64,000 nucleotides of DNA from Ectothiorhodospira shaposhnikovii (GCF_022227765.1 NZ_JAJMLZ010000004.1:124001-188000), one strand, 5' to 3'; counted from the stretch's first letter, positions 17,671 to 26,979 are shown. Translations and numbers: made by a program. Notes: generated by a model from the sequence alone, not told the origin.

Positions 17671-18869
17671 AACGGGGGCTGACGGTTCTGGCCTGCGCCA
17701 TCGCCATTGCCATCGCAGGCACGGCCTGGGGCCATGAGGACGGTGAGGGCTCGGTTCCCCTGGATGAGATTCGTCAGGTCATGCGGGAACACGCATTGCA
17801 TCCACCTGCCGAGTCGGTACTGGAGGGGCTGTCCGCCGCGAATTTCGAGCGGGAGTTACGGGCGCTGGATCCCCATGCCCGTTACTTTCCCGCGGGCACC
17901 TGGCGTTCCCCCATGCTCAGTCGGGATGCCTGGGTCGGCATCGGTGCCGGTCTGGTATTCCAGCAGGACGGGGTCATGCTGTTGCCTTACCAGGGCGGCG
18001 GTGCCGCCCTGGCCGGTGTCGTGGAAGGCATGTGGTTGCTGGAGGTCGATGGGCTGTCCGTGACGGGCGTGGCTCCCGCTGAATTGCTGCGCCTGTTGCG
18101 GGGCACGGAAGGCAGCACGGTCACCCTGACCCTGTTGCCCCCGGGGTTGAATGCGGCGCCGGTGAGGCTGACGATGGTCCGAGAGCGATTCCGGCCCCTG
18201 GATGTGGAACTGGTGGATGCCTCCGGTCAGCGGATCGTCAGGGTGCGGGATTTCGTCGGCGGCCTGACCCGTCCGGCACTGCTGGCAACGCTGGATTTCG
18301 TGCTGGCGGCATCGCCTCCCTCCGCCGAGGGGGCCGCACCCCTGATCCTGGATCTGCGGGACTCCGGCGGCGGAGATCTGTACGAGGCGCTGGACATGGC
18401 GGCCCTGTTCCTGCCCGCGGGTGCGGTGCTGGGCAGCATGCAGGGGCCCGACGGCAGGTCCACGGTGTTTCATGCCCCGCCGGGCGGGAAGGTGGATTTT
18501 CCCATGGTGCTCTGGGTGGGACCGGAGACCGCCAGTGCGGCGGAGGTGTTTGCCGGTGCCCTGCAGTATCACGGACGGGCGAAGATCGTGGGTCGCCCGA
18601 CCTTCGGCAAGTGCAGCAGCCAGAGGGATGTCGGCCTGTCGGACGGTTCCGTGCTGCGCTTGACCAACCGGATGGTATGGCTCCCCGGGGGCGAGAGCTG
18701 CGCGGACGTGGGCATCCAGCCTGACCGGGTGGTGGGCACGGCCATGCTCCGTGATCCCTCCCGCCTGCTGGCCGTCTCGATGGCGTTGCGGCATGGTCGC
18801 GGCGCCAAGGTGCCGCCGCCGCGGGCAGAACCCGATGCACCGGCGGCATTACACCAGGAAATGTTTTGA
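17667..18869 (+). CDS. Periplasmic S41-family (C-terminal-processing type) peptidase with PDZ domain
   Basis: 400-residue protein starting at TTG 17667 inside a TTGA overlap. A signal peptide (ACAIAIAIAGTAWG) is followed by a helical region, a PDZ domain (about residues 90-170: IGAGLVFQQDGVMLLPYQGG, MWLLEVDGLSV) and an S41 catalytic core. Aligned by eye to Tsp/CtpA, Ser290 in ETASAAEVFAGAL is the nucleophile, Lys315 in TFGKCSSQ the general base, and Gln319 is also kept, so it should be active. LILDLRDSGGGDLYEAL is the usual core strand. The gene ends the Tag-like operon, followed by a terminator. A likely role is processing or turnover of an operon product; the substrate is unknown. Confidence 0.85.
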   Translation: MKRGLTVLACAIAIAIAGTAWGHEDGEGSVPLDEIRQVMREHALHPPAESVLEGLSAANFERELRALDPHARYFPAGTWRSPMLSRDAWVGIGAGLVFQQDGVMLLPYQGGGAALAGVVEGMWLLEVDGLSVTGVAPAELLRLLRGTEGSTVTLTLLPPGLNAAPVRLTMVRERFRPLDVELVDASGQRIVRVRDFVGGLTRPALLATLDFVLAASPPSAEGAAPLILDLRDSGGGDLYEALDMAALFLPAGAVLGSMQGPDGRSTVFHAPPGGKVDFPMVLWVGPETASAAEVFAGALQYHGRAKIVGRPTFGKCSSQRDVGLSDGSVLRLTNRMVWLPGGESCADVGIQPDRVVGTAMLRDPSRLLAVSMALRHGRGAKVPPPRAEPDAPAALHQEMF

Positions 18870-18888
18870 CGGGATGTCAATCACCCTT

Positions 18889-18916
18889 GCCGCCCGGAGA
18901 CGGGCGGCCTTTTCTT
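18889..18916 (+). terminator. Intrinsic terminator after the S41 peptidase gene
   Basis: Perfect 8-bp GC stem (GCCGCCCG/CGGGCGGC) with loop GAGA followed by CCTTTTCTT. It ends the seven-gene operon and lies directly against the start region of the next gene, so it could also act as an attenuator. Confidence 0.8.
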
Positions 18917-18917
18917 C

Positions 18918-21155
18918 ATGATGAGAATCCATGCCATGAGTGCAATACGCGGGTTGATGTTGTTGTTGCTTTGGCTGCCGGTCATGTCCGTCGCGTCCGG
19001 AGCGGCATCGGTGTCCTGGCCGGATGAGCTGCTGTCACTGGAGCAGCAGGATCGTCTCACCGTGCGTGCGCTGGCCGCCTACGGGCTGTTGCCGGATCGC
19101 CACCGTAGTCTGGCGATGGAACTGCGAGGGCAGGGTCTGGATCTGCTGGCCGCGGACAGGCGTCGTATCCAGGGTTGGATTGATGAAGCCGCGCTGTCTT
19201 CGGCACAGCTTGACGGGCTGAAGACGCTGCTGGTGCTCATGAGCCCGCCGGCGGAGGACACCCGTGCCGCCAATACGGTGGCGGCCAAGGCCGATCCCGC
19301 GGTCGTCACGGGGGCGGGACCCTGGTATGAGGTCATCCGCACGGTTGACCTCAAGCTGCCGGATCAGGAGACGAGGATGGAGGCATCCCGGTTACTGCGG
19401 GATCCGCAGGGCCGCTGGCATGTGCTGTTCAAGTCGGACCGCCATTCGGAGGCTGCGATCGCAAGGCTGGACGCCGAGACCCTGCAGCCGGAGGGGTCTC
19501 CCTGGCCGCTGACCCATGAGGGGCGGCCGCTGGGCTACGTCCACAACGGCATCTTCGACGAGGAGGGGGCGTTGATCGTCTCGCGGATGGCCATGGGGGA
19601 TGCCTCGCCCCTCGTGAAGGTCTTTCCGGGAACGGAGCGTCCTTCCGAGGTGATTGCCTTCAGCGGCGAGATCACTCAGGTGGGCGGCGCCTTTGATCTG
19701 GACTTGGACCATGAAGGCAATATCTACGTAGTGGAGGCCGCTTCGGACTTTTCCGGGGTCAAGGGCGTGAAGAAATTTGCGCCGGATGGCCGGTTCCTGG
19801 CCTTTTTCAGTGGTCCCAACGGCCGGGAAGCACATCAGTACGGCCGTATCCGCGACATGCGCATTGCCGCCGACGGCATCATTCATGTGGGGGATACCCA
19901 TCGCGTGAAGCGCCTGTCCGCCGAGGGCGAACTGCTGAATATCCTGGCCTCCCCGGCTGATGAGATGGCCTGGCGGGGTGGCTCCATGGCCGTGGATGGC
20001 CGGGGGCATGTGTTTCTTGCCGATACCGCCCATGGGCGGATACTGCAGTTTTCCCCCGAGGGACAGTTGCTCAATGTCATCGGTCGGCAGGGAACCGACA
20101 CCGGCGAGTTCATGTTCCTGCGGGACCTGCAGGTCGATGATGCCGGTCGGTTGCATGTCCTGGACGAGATGATCGACGCTGATCGCAAGCACCGGATTCG
20201 TCTGCAGATCCTGGCTTCTTCCGACAGGGCGCCCAAGCCCATGCTGTCGGAACAGTTGCACCTGGCCACCTGGGAGCTGCGCGGGGCCAGGGATATCGCG
20301 GTGGGTCCCGACGGGACCCTGTGGGCGCTGGCGCGTTGGGAGGAGAAGACGGACGACGGCGCCGTCGGCGTGGTCAGGATCCTGCGTCTGAACCGGGATG
20401 GCGAGTGGGTGCCGCACTTCGGGCAGTGGGGCACGACACCGGAAGCCCTGAGCGCGCCCGAGTCGCTGGCTGTTGGGCCGGGAGGCGAGTTTTATGTGCT
20501 GGATGCCGGTGAATCCGGTCCGCCGGTGAAGGTTTTTGATGCCGAAGGCAGGTTCCTGCGCGGCTGGGGGACCATCGGCACCTATGAGCAGCGTGCAGAG
20601 CCGGGAGTGTTGCGCAGTCCGCGCAAGATCCGCGTGGCGCCGGATGGTACCTTGCTGATCACCGACCCCATGAAATTCGGTGTCCTGCGCTTTGATACTC
20701 AGGGAAACTTTCTGCATCAGGCGGGTCGAGAGCGGGAAAGGTACTCCAATGAGATGGAGGGGTTCCCCCAGTATCCCGAGGACGCCTTTGCCGTGGCCGA
20801 TGGGCGCATCTTCATGCCGGACAAGAACAATGGTCTGATCCAGGTGTTTGATGCCGATGGCGATTTTCTGAGGCTCATCCGGCGAGAGGGGGGGTATCTG
20901 GGCGGACTGTCGATTCCCAAGGCGCTGGTGGTGGATTCAAGGGGGTACATCCTCGTCACCGAGGGCCATCATGTTCAGGCCTTCCACGGGGATGGTTCAC
21001 TGCATGTGAGGCTGGGTGCGCCGGGGGGGCGGGACGGCCATTTCGACGATCCGGTACGGATTGAAATGGCGCCGGACGACAGCTTTTATGTCCTCGACAC
21101 CTTCCTGATCGGGGATCGCGCCCCTCGCATCCAGCATTTCCGGGCCTTGCCGTAG
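18918..21155 (+). CDS. Secreted NHL-repeat beta-propeller protein
   Basis: 745 residues if ATG 18918 is used; ATG 18936 gives a cleaner signal peptide (MSAIRGLMLLLLWLPVMSVASG) and places GATGAG upstream, so it may be the real start. After a helical N-terminal region of about 130 residues the protein is a series of NHL/six-bladed propeller repeats with motifs such as FDLDLDHEGNIYVVEA, GGSMAVDGRGHVFLADTAHGRILQFSPEGQ, LRDLQVDDAGRLHVLD and IRVAPDGTLLITDP; there may be two propellers. Exported, no catalytic motif. It follows the Tag-like operon across a terminator and may be a binding partner at the cell surface. Confidence 0.8.
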   Translation: MMRIHAMSAIRGLMLLLLWLPVMSVASGAASVSWPDELLSLEQQDRLTVRALAAYGLLPDRHRSLAMELRGQGLDLLAADRRRIQGWIDEAALSSAQLDGLKTLLVLMSPPAEDTRAANTVAAKADPAVVTGAGPWYEVIRTVDLKLPDQETRMEASRLLRDPQGRWHVLFKSDRHSEAAIARLDAETLQPEGSPWPLTHEGRPLGYVHNGIFDEEGALIVSRMAMGDASPLVKVFPGTERPSEVIAFSGEITQVGGAFDLDLDHEGNIYVVEAASDFSGVKGVKKFAPDGRFLAFFSGPNGREAHQYGRIRDMRIAADGIIHVGDTHRVKRLSAEGELLNILASPADEMAWRGGSMAVDGRGHVFLADTAHGRILQFSPEGQLLNVIGRQGTDTGEFMFLRDLQVDDAGRLHVLDEMIDADRKHRIRLQILASSDRAPKPMLSEQLHLATWELRGARDIAVGPDGTLWALARWEEKTDDGAVGVVRILRLNRDGEWVPHFGQWGTTPEALSAPESLAVGPGGEFYVLDAGESGPPVKVFDAEGRFLRGWGTIGTYEQRAEPGVLRSPRKIRVAPDGTLLITDPMKFGVLRFDTQGNFLHQAGRERERYSNEMEGFPQYPEDAFAVADGRIFMPDKNNGLIQVFDADGDFLRLIRREGGYLGGLSIPKALVVDSRGYILVTEGHHVQAFHGDGSLHVRLGAPGGRDGHFDDPVRIEMAPDDSFYVLDTFLIGDRAPRIQHFRALP

Positions 21156-21250
21156 GGGAGGGACAGGCAGCCGGATGGCCGGGTCAACGGATCATGCCGT
21201 CATGCGTGCATGATAAAAAGGCGTATTGAATCTTATCAAGGACAACACCC

Positions 21251-23461
21251 ATGACCCCAGGCCTAAAACGGACACTGAGCTGGCTGCACCGCTGGCTCAG
21301 CCTGCTTCTGCTGCCTCTGTTCGCCCTCATCATCGTGACCGGGGCGATCCTCTCCTTTGATCCCATCCTGGATGACCTGCGTTCCGGGCCCGCGGCCGAG
21401 ACGCCGGCGGATGCCGCCGCGCTGGTGCGGTTGCTCAACCAGGTCGATCCCGGGCAGCGGGCGCGGTCCGTGGCGGTGGAGGCGGGCGATGTGGTGCTGC
21501 TGGAGTTCCGCCAGCAGAGCCGCTCCCAATTCATGAGCTTTGACCTGAGCACCGGTGAAGCGCTGGAGCCTCGCGGCGAGCAGGGTGATTTCTTCAATAC
21601 CATCAAACATCTGCACAAGGACCTGTTGCTGAATGCCGCCATCGTGGTGGAGATCGCCACCTACCTGATGGTGCTGGTGATCATTGTCGGCCCCTTCCTG
21701 GCCTGGCCCCGGTTGCGCCGGACCCTCATGGGTTGGCATGTGGTGGGCGGCTGGGTGGCCCTGCCGCTGGTACTGATGGTCTCGGTGACCGGGATCCTCA
21801 TGTCCTTGCACGTCGGCACGCCCCAGCTGCCGCCGCTGTATCCCGAGGACCCGCGCATGGGCATGGCGCCCGCCATTGAGACGGCCATGGCCACCGGTGA
21901 TCTGTCCGGTGTGAGGGAAGTGACTCGGGTGAAGAACTCGGCCGCGGCGGTGCGGGGGGTGGACCCTGCCGGCGAGGCGGTGTACGTGGTGAGCCGTCAT
22001 GGAGTGATCCGGCAGGACAGCTTCCCGGGCCTGGTGAAGTCCCTGCATGAAGGCACCTGGGCCGGTGCCTGGTCCGGCCTGCTCAATCTGCTGGCGTCCG
22101 TGCTCCTGATGGGATTGATGGGGACAGGGCTTTGGTCTTGGGCCCGTCGTATCCGCCAGGGTCGCCGGCGCAGCGGTGACGCGGATGCGGATATCCTGGT
22201 GGCCCACGCCAGTCAGACCGGGACGGCAGCCAGGCTCGCCGATCTGACCCGTCAGGCCCTGCAGGCCGGGGGTGCCCGGGTGATGCATGCCTCGCTGGCG
22301 GGGCTGACCCCGGTGGAACTCAAGGGGTTTCGTCAGGTGTTCCTGATCGCGTCCACGGCGGGGGAAGGGCAAGTACCGGAACAGGCGCGTTCGTTTCTCA
22401 AGACCCTGGAGGGGGCGGATCTGGCCGGTTGCCGGTTTTCCGTCCTGGCCCTGGGGGATCGCGGTTATACCCACTTCTGTCGGGGTGGCGAGCAGTTGCG
22501 CGCGGCCCTGCTGGCCGCCGGAGGCCAGGAAACCCTGCCCATGGTGAAAGTGGACGGGGATCCGGCGGCGGACTGGCGCCGATGGCTGGACCGGGTGGCC
22601 GCCCTGCTGGGTATCGGTCTTGGGGACGTGGCCGTGCCCCGGGGGGACCTGCCGGTCCGGCTGACCCTGCGGGAGCGTCGCCAACTCAATGACCCAACCG
22701 ACCCGGATACCCATGAGGTCTGGAGCCTGCGGTTTGAAAGCGCCGCGCCGCTGGCGTTCCGGCCGGGGGATCTGCTGCTGGTGCGGCCTGGTGCCGGTGA
22801 GCCGGCGCGACCCTATTCCATCGGCAGCACGCCGGAGGATGATCCACGTTCGATCCTGCTGACCGTGGCCCTGGTGACCCATCGGGAGGCGGATGGGTCG
22901 CAGCGGCTGGGCAAGGCTTCGGGTCTGCTGTGCCGGCAACTCAAGGAGGGCGACGTGCTGGAGGGGCAATGGCGTGCCCATCCGGATTTCAATCCTCCCG
23001 AGGACCCGGAACGGCCGATGATCATGCTGGCCGCTGGTTGCGGGATTGCCCCGTTCATCGGCTTCATCGCCGAGCAGGCCTGCCGGAAATCCCGCCGTCC
23101 GGCCTGGCTGATTTTCGGCAATCGCAAGCGTGCCGGGGATTTCTTCCATGGCGAGCAGCTGGAAGCCTGGCATCGGGACGGGTATCTGCACCGGCTGGAT
23201 GCGGTGTTTTCCCGGGATCCGGATGGGGGCGGCTATGTGCAGGACCGGTTGCATGGCACCGCCGACACGCTGATGGACTGGGTGCTGGACCGTGACGCGG
23301 TGATCTATGTCTGCGGCAATGCCCGGACCCTGGGAGAGGGGGTGCGCACGGCCCTGGCGCAGATCCTGGCGGCGCGTGAGGGGCTGACGTTGGATCAGGC
23401 GGCCCGGCGCCTCGGGGAATGGGAGGCCGCCGGCAAGCTGCGGATGGATCTGATCGACTGA
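21251..23461 (+). CDS. PepSY-TM/flavodoxin/FNR fusion flavoreductase
   Basis: 736-residue inner-membrane flavoprotein. The N-terminal 300 residues are a PepSY-associated domain with four membrane helices (start WLHRWLSLLLLPLFALIIVTGAILSF; also WHVVGGWVALPLVLMVSVTGILMS) and conserved His residues. About residues 315-450 form a flavodoxin domain (ILVAHASQTGTAARLADL, STAGEGQVP, VLALGDRGYTHFC). The rest is a CysJ-like FAD/NADPH reductase with RPYSIGST for FAD, MIMLAAGCGIAPFIGF for NAD(P) and YVCGNARTLGEGV. It moves electrons from NADPH across or into the membrane; relatives are tied to siderophore-iron reduction, but no TonB receptor is nearby. TGATAA/TTATCA half-sites lie just upstream at about 21212-21238. 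Confidence 0.87.
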   Translation: MTPGLKRTLSWLHRWLSLLLLPLFALIIVTGAILSFDPILDDLRSGPAAETPADAAALVRLLNQVDPGQRARSVAVEAGDVVLLEFRQQSRSQFMSFDLSTGEALEPRGEQGDFFNTIKHLHKDLLLNAAIVVEIATYLMVLVIIVGPFLAWPRLRRTLMGWHVVGGWVALPLVLMVSVTGILMSLHVGTPQLPPLYPEDPRMGMAPAIETAMATGDLSGVREVTRVKNSAAAVRGVDPAGEAVYVVSRHGVIRQDSFPGLVKSLHEGTWAGAWSGLLNLLASVLLMGLMGTGLWSWARRIRQGRRRSGDADADILVAHASQTGTAARLADLTRQALQAGGARVMHASLAGLTPVELKGFRQVFLIASTAGEGQVPEQARSFLKTLEGADLAGCRFSVLALGDRGYTHFCRGGEQLRAALLAAGGQETLPMVKVDGDPAADWRRWLDRVAALLGIGLGDVAVPRGDLPVRLTLRERRQLNDPTDPDTHEVWSLRFESAAPLAFRPGDLLLVRPGAGEPARPYSIGSTPEDDPRSILLTVALVTHREADGSQRLGKASGLLCRQLKEGDVLEGQWRAHPDFNPPEDPERPMIMLAAGCGIAPFIGFIAEQACRKSRRPAWLIFGNRKRAGDFFHGEQLEAWHRDGYLHRLDAVFSRDPDGGGYVQDRLHGTADTLMDWVLDRDAVIYVCGNARTLGEGVRTALAQILAAREGLTLDQAARRLGEWEAAGKLRMDLID

Positions 23462-23555
23462 GTGGTGCTTTCTCGGCCCAATGCTATCCTGTGCCTTTCT
23501 GCCGACCGCGGGGGCGGGCCGGTAGTGTCGTCTCAACCTCATGGGAGAACCGGAC

Positions 23556-23924
23556 ATGTCGGAGATTTCTGGAAACACGGCGGCTGGACAGCCGGGCAAG
23601 GATCAGACCCTGATGCCGAAGATCATCTATGTGCTGTATCTGATCTCGCCCATCGTCGGTCTGACGGGGCTGATCGGTGTGATCGTGGCCTATGTCTATC
23701 GGGGGGACAGCAGTGGCTGGTTGAGAAGCCATTATGATTTCCAGATCCGCACTTTCTGGATGGGGCTGGTGTACATGGTCGTGGGCGTGTTGCTGGCGTT
23801 TGTCCTGATCGGGTATCTGGTGCTGTTGTTCTGGTTTGTCTGGCTGATCATTCGGTGCGTGAAGGGATTGAAGGCCCTGGGCGAGGGTCAGGCGGTGACT
23901 CATCCCGAACGCTGGTCCTGGTGA
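23556..23924 (+). CDS. DUF4870-like small membrane protein
   Basis: 122 residues from ATG 23556, supported by GGAGAA six bases upstream (frame open to ATG 23541). A polar N-terminus precedes two or three membrane helices (YVLYLISPIVGLTGLIGVIVAYV, FWMGLVYMVVGVLLAFVLIGYLVLLFWFVWLII) with the short SGWLRSHYDFQIRTFW segment between them, a pattern of the DUF4870 family. Function unknown. Confidence 0.7.
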   Translation: MSEISGNTAAGQPGKDQTLMPKIIYVLYLISPIVGLTGLIGVIVAYVYRGDSSGWLRSHYDFQIRTFWMGLVYMVVGVLLAFVLIGYLVLLFWFVWLIIRCVKGLKALGEGQAVTHPERWSW

Positions 23925-24009
23925 TGGACGCGTTCCGGGAACGGCTTGGGTAGCAGCCCCCGTGGGAGAGGCCCTTGGCCGCGACTGACGCCCGGTTCTC
24001 GCGGATGAC

Positions 24010-24038
24010 TTGTGATTTTTCATCAATTTCGCTAGCCT
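24010..24038 (+). promoter_or_regulatory. Probable sigma-70 promoter of thrS
   Basis: TTGTGA (24010-24015), a 17-bp spacer and TAGCCT (24033-24038) are well placed in the 268-bp gap before thrS, giving a leader of about 150 nt. Confidence 0.5.
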
Positions 24039-24042
24039 GAGT

Positions 24043-24073
24043 GCCGTTGTCGGGTTCAGACGCCGACAACGGC
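24043..24073 (+). promoter_or_regulatory. Stem-loop at the 5' end of the thrS leader
   Basis: Perfect 11-bp inverted repeat GCCGTTGTCGG/CCGACAACGGC with a 9-base loop, starting where transcription should begin. In E. coli, ThrRS represses its own mRNA through tRNA-like leader domains; this hairpin could be part of such control, but the anticodon-like CGU is not obvious in the loop. Confidence 0.4.
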
Positions 24074-24192
24074 CGGGCCGCCGGTCATCCTTACCCCGGG
24101 ATGAGCAGGCCGACGCCCATTCCCACGGGGTTTTCCCTTCATCACGAACAGCGCACGACCCCTCGTACAGGCCGGCGCAGGAGATATTCCGC

Positions 24193-26124
24193 ATGCCCGT
24201 CATCACCCTCCCCGACAACAGCCGGCGCAGCTTTGATGCGCCCGTCACCGTGGCCCAGGTGGCCGCCGACATCGGTCCCGGTCTGGCCAAGGCCACCCTG
24301 GCCGGCAGGATCGACGATCGCCTGGTGGATGCGTCCCATCTGATCGAGGACGATGTCCGTCTGGCCATCATCACCGACCGGGATCCGGAAGGGCTGGACA
24401 TGATCCGCCATTCCACCGCCCATCTCATGGCCCAGGCGGTGAAGACCCTCTATCCCGGCGCCCAGGTGACCATCGGTCCCGTGATCGAGGACGGGTTCTA
24501 CTATGATTTCGCCTACGAGCGCCCCTTCCATCCGGAAGATCTGGAAAAGATCGAGGCGAAGATGAAGGAACTGGCCAAGGCCGACCTGAAGGTGGAGCGT
24601 CGGGTCATGCCCCGTGACGAGGCGGTGGCATTCTTCCGCGAACAGGGGGAGGAATACAAGGCCCGGATCATCGCCGACATCCCCACCAATGAGGACATCT
24701 CCCTGTACAGCCAGGGCGATTTCACCGACCTGTGCCGAGGGCCGCACGTGCCCAGCACCGGCAAGCTCAAGGCCTTCAAGCTCACCAAGGTGGCCGGCGC
24801 CTACTGGCGCGGGGACTCCAGAAACGAGATGCTCCAGCGCATCTACGGCACCGCCTGGCCCAACAAGCAGCAGTTGGAGGATTATCTCCACCGCCTGGCG
24901 GAAGCGGAGCGCCGCGATCATCGTCGCATCGGTCAGGAGCTGAACCTGTTTTCCATCCAGGAGGATGCCGGCGGCGGTCTGGTGTTCTGGCACCCCAACG
25001 GCGCCCGCATTCGTCGCGCCATCGAGCAGTTCTGGTTCGAGATGCACGAGCGGGCAGGGTACGAGTTCCTCTACACTCCCCACATCGCCAATCTGGAACT
25101 GTGGAAGACCTCCGGGCACGCGGACTTCTATGCCGAGTCCATGTACGAGCCCATGGAGGATGAGCATCAGGCCTTCCAGCTCAAGCCCATGAACTGTCCC
25201 TTCCATGTGTTGGTGTACAAGGACCGGCTGCGTTCCTACCGGGACCTGCCCCTGCGCTGGGCGGAGATGGGTACCGTGTATCGCCGCGAGATGTCCGGTG
25301 CCCTGCACGGCCTGATGCGGGTGCGTGGCTTTACCCAGGACGATGCCCACATCTTCTGTCGAGAGGACCAGATTGAGGCGGAGATCCTGCGCATTCTGGA
25401 CCTCACCCTGGCGGTGCTGCAGGCCTTCGGGTTCGAGGACTTTGACATCAACCTGTCCACCCGCCCGGACAAGGCCGTGGGTTCCGATCACATCTGGGCG
25501 CACGCCACCGCCGCACTGCGGGCGGCCCTGGAGAAGAAGGGGCTGGCCTATGACGTGGACGAGGGGGGCGGCGCCTTCTACGGCCCCAAGATCGACATCA
25601 AGATCCGCGATGCCATCGGCCGTCAATGGCAGTGCTCCACCGTGCAGTTGGACTTCAACCTGCCGGAGCGCTTCGACATGGAATACGTGGCGGACGACAA
25701 CACCCGCAAACGGCCCATCATGATCCATCGCGCCTTGCTGGGGTCCGTGGAACGCTTCTTCGGCGTGCTCATCGAACACTATGCCGGTCACTTCCCCCTG
25801 TGGCTGGCGCCGGTGCAGGTGCAGGTGCTCACCATCACCGATCGACAGGGCGATTATGCCCGTCAGGTGGCCGATCTGCTGCGCGAGCAGGGGTTCCGCG
25901 CCGAGGCGGACTTGAGAAACGAGAAGATCGGCTTTAAAATCCGCGAGCATACGCTTCAACGAGTGCCGTATCTGCTGGTCCTGGGGGACCGGGAAAAGGA
26001 TACGGGTACAGTCGCCGTGCGCACGCGCGATGGGCGAGACCTGGGGTCGATGGAGATCGATTCCCTGATTCAGCGTCTCTCCCTCGAAACCGCGAGCCGC
26101 GGCCATTCCATTTTGGAGGATTGA
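24193..26124 (+). CDS. thrS: Threonyl-tRNA synthetase
   Basis: Charges tRNA-Thr with threonine. The 643-residue protein has the full class II layout: N-terminal TGS domain ([20 protein letters not shown]), an editing domain with [11 protein letters not shown] and the zinc-type residues of the second additional domain (DLCRGPHVP), a catalytic core with motif 2 ([35 protein letters not shown]) and motif 3 ([16 protein letters not shown]), and a C-terminal anticodon domain. AGGAGAT precedes the ATG. First gene of the conserved thrS-infC-rpmI-rplT group; infC begins 3 bases after its stop. Confidence 0.98.
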   Translation: MPVITLPDNSRRSFDAPVTVAQVAADIGPGLAKATLAGRIDDRLVDASHLIEDDVRLAIITDRDPEGLDMIRHSTAHLMAQAVKTLYPGAQVTIGPVIEDGFYYDFAYERPFHPEDLEKIEAKMKELAKADLKVERRVMPRDEAVAFFREQGEEYKARIIADIPTNEDISLYSQGDFTDLCRGPHVPSTGKLKAFKLTKVAGAYWRGDSRNEMLQRIYGTAWPNKQQLEDYLHRLAEAERRDHRRIGQELNLFSIQEDAGGGLVFWHPNGARIRRAIEQFWFEMHERAGYEFLYTPHIANLELWKTSGHADFYAESMYEPMEDEHQAFQLKPMNCPFHVLVYKDRLRSYRDLPLRWAEMGTVYRREMSGALHGLMRVRGFTQDDAHIFCREDQIEAEILRILDLTLAVLQAFGFEDFDINLSTRPDKAVGSDHIWAHATAALRAALEKKGLAYDVDEGGGAFYGPKIDIKIRDAIGRQWQCSTVQLDFNLPERFDMEYVADDNTRKRPIMIHRALLGSVERFFGVLIEHYAGHFPLWLAPVQVQVLTITDRQGDYARQVADLLREQGFRAEADLRNEKIGFKIREHTLQRVPYLLVLGDREKDTGTVAVRTRDGRDLGSMEIDSLIQRLSLETASRGHSILED

Positions 26125-26127
26125 CAT

Positions 26128-26646
26128 ATCAGCGCTGGTAAAGAGAACCGATTAAACGAGCAGATCAATGTTCCCCAGGTGCGCCTGATTGGTGAAGACG
26201 GCGAGAACATGGGGGTCATGCCGACTCGCGAAGCTCTGAGAATTGCCGAAGAGGCGGATCTGGATCTGGTGGAAATCGTGCCGACGGCCGAACCACCGGT
26301 CTGCCGGGTCATGGACTACGGTAAATTCAAGTTCGAGCACAGCAAGAAGGCGCAGGCTGCCAAGAAAAATCAGAAACAGGTTCAGATCAAGGAAGTCAAG
26401 TTCCGTCCGGGAACGGACGAAGGCGACTACCAGGTCAAGCTTCGCAATCTCAACCGCTTTCTGGAGCATGGTGACAAATGCAAGGTCACCATCCGGTTCC
26501 GCGGTCGCGAGATGGCGCACCAGGAGCTGGGTGCAAGGTTGCTCGACCGGATCGAAGCCGATCTGGGCGAACTGGCCACGGTGGAGCAGCGCCCCAAGAT
26601 GGAAGGTCGCCAGATGATCATGGTGATCAGTCCCAAGAAGAAGTGA
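26128..26646 (+). CDS. infC: Translation initiation factor IF-3, with AUC start codon
   Basis: Prevents premature 50S joining and checks start codon-initiator tRNA pairing. The frame upstream of GTG 26179 is open to an ATC at 26128, just after an in-frame TGA at 26122. GGAGGA (26115-26120) sits 7 bases before that ATC, and starting there gives the normal N-terminus and 172 residues. IF-3 senses its own rare start codon in E. coli (AUU), so AUC here would give the same autorepression. Landmarks: [52 protein letters not shown]. Confidence 0.95.
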   Translation: MSAGKENRLNEQINVPQVRLIGEDGENMGVMPTREALRIAEEADLDLVEIVPTAEPPVCRVMDYGKFKFEHSKKAQAAKKNQKQVQIKEVKFRPGTDEGDYQVKLRNLNRFLEHGDKCKVTIRFRGREMAHQELGARLLDRIEADLGELATVEQRPKMEGRQMIMVISPKKK

Positions 26647-26756
26647 GCAGTCGGCAGTAGCCGGTAGCCACAATAAAACGGATGCACGGGTCACGGTACA
26701 CCTGTGCGTCTCGACCAACATGTCGTCAACCAGGCGACATCATCCGGAGTTCAAAG

Positions 26757-26954
26757 ATGCCGAAGATGAAGACCAATCGGGGCGCCGCCAAGCGCTTCAC
26801 CAAGACCGGCTCGGGCGCCTTCAAGCGTGCCCAGTCCCATCGTCGTCACATCCTGACGAAGAAGAGCACCAAGCGTAAGCGCCACCTGCGTTCCGCCGCC
26901 CACATCCATGCTTCGGATGTGGCCGCCGTGCGTCAGATGCTGCCCAACGGCTGA
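26757..26954 (+). CDS. rpmI: 50S ribosomal protein L35
   Basis: 65-residue basic ribosomal protein starting [14 protein letters not shown], with CCGGAG upstream. The ending [22 protein letters not shown] is typical. Located between infC and rplT as usual. The 110-base gap after infC holds a small hairpin (TGTCG...CGACA) and may carry an L20-responsive site, which I cannot confirm. Confidence 0.97.
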   Translation: MPKMKTNRGAAKRFTKTGSGAFKRAQSHRRHILTKKSTKRKRHLRSAAHIHASDVAAVRQMLPNG

Positions 26955-26979
26955 GCCGAGTCACCCAGGAGTTTAGAGC

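Noticed and set aside
24043-24192. T-box riboswitch before thrS
   Set aside because: No T-box consensus or antiterminator is visible, and this class is rare in gammaproteobacteria.
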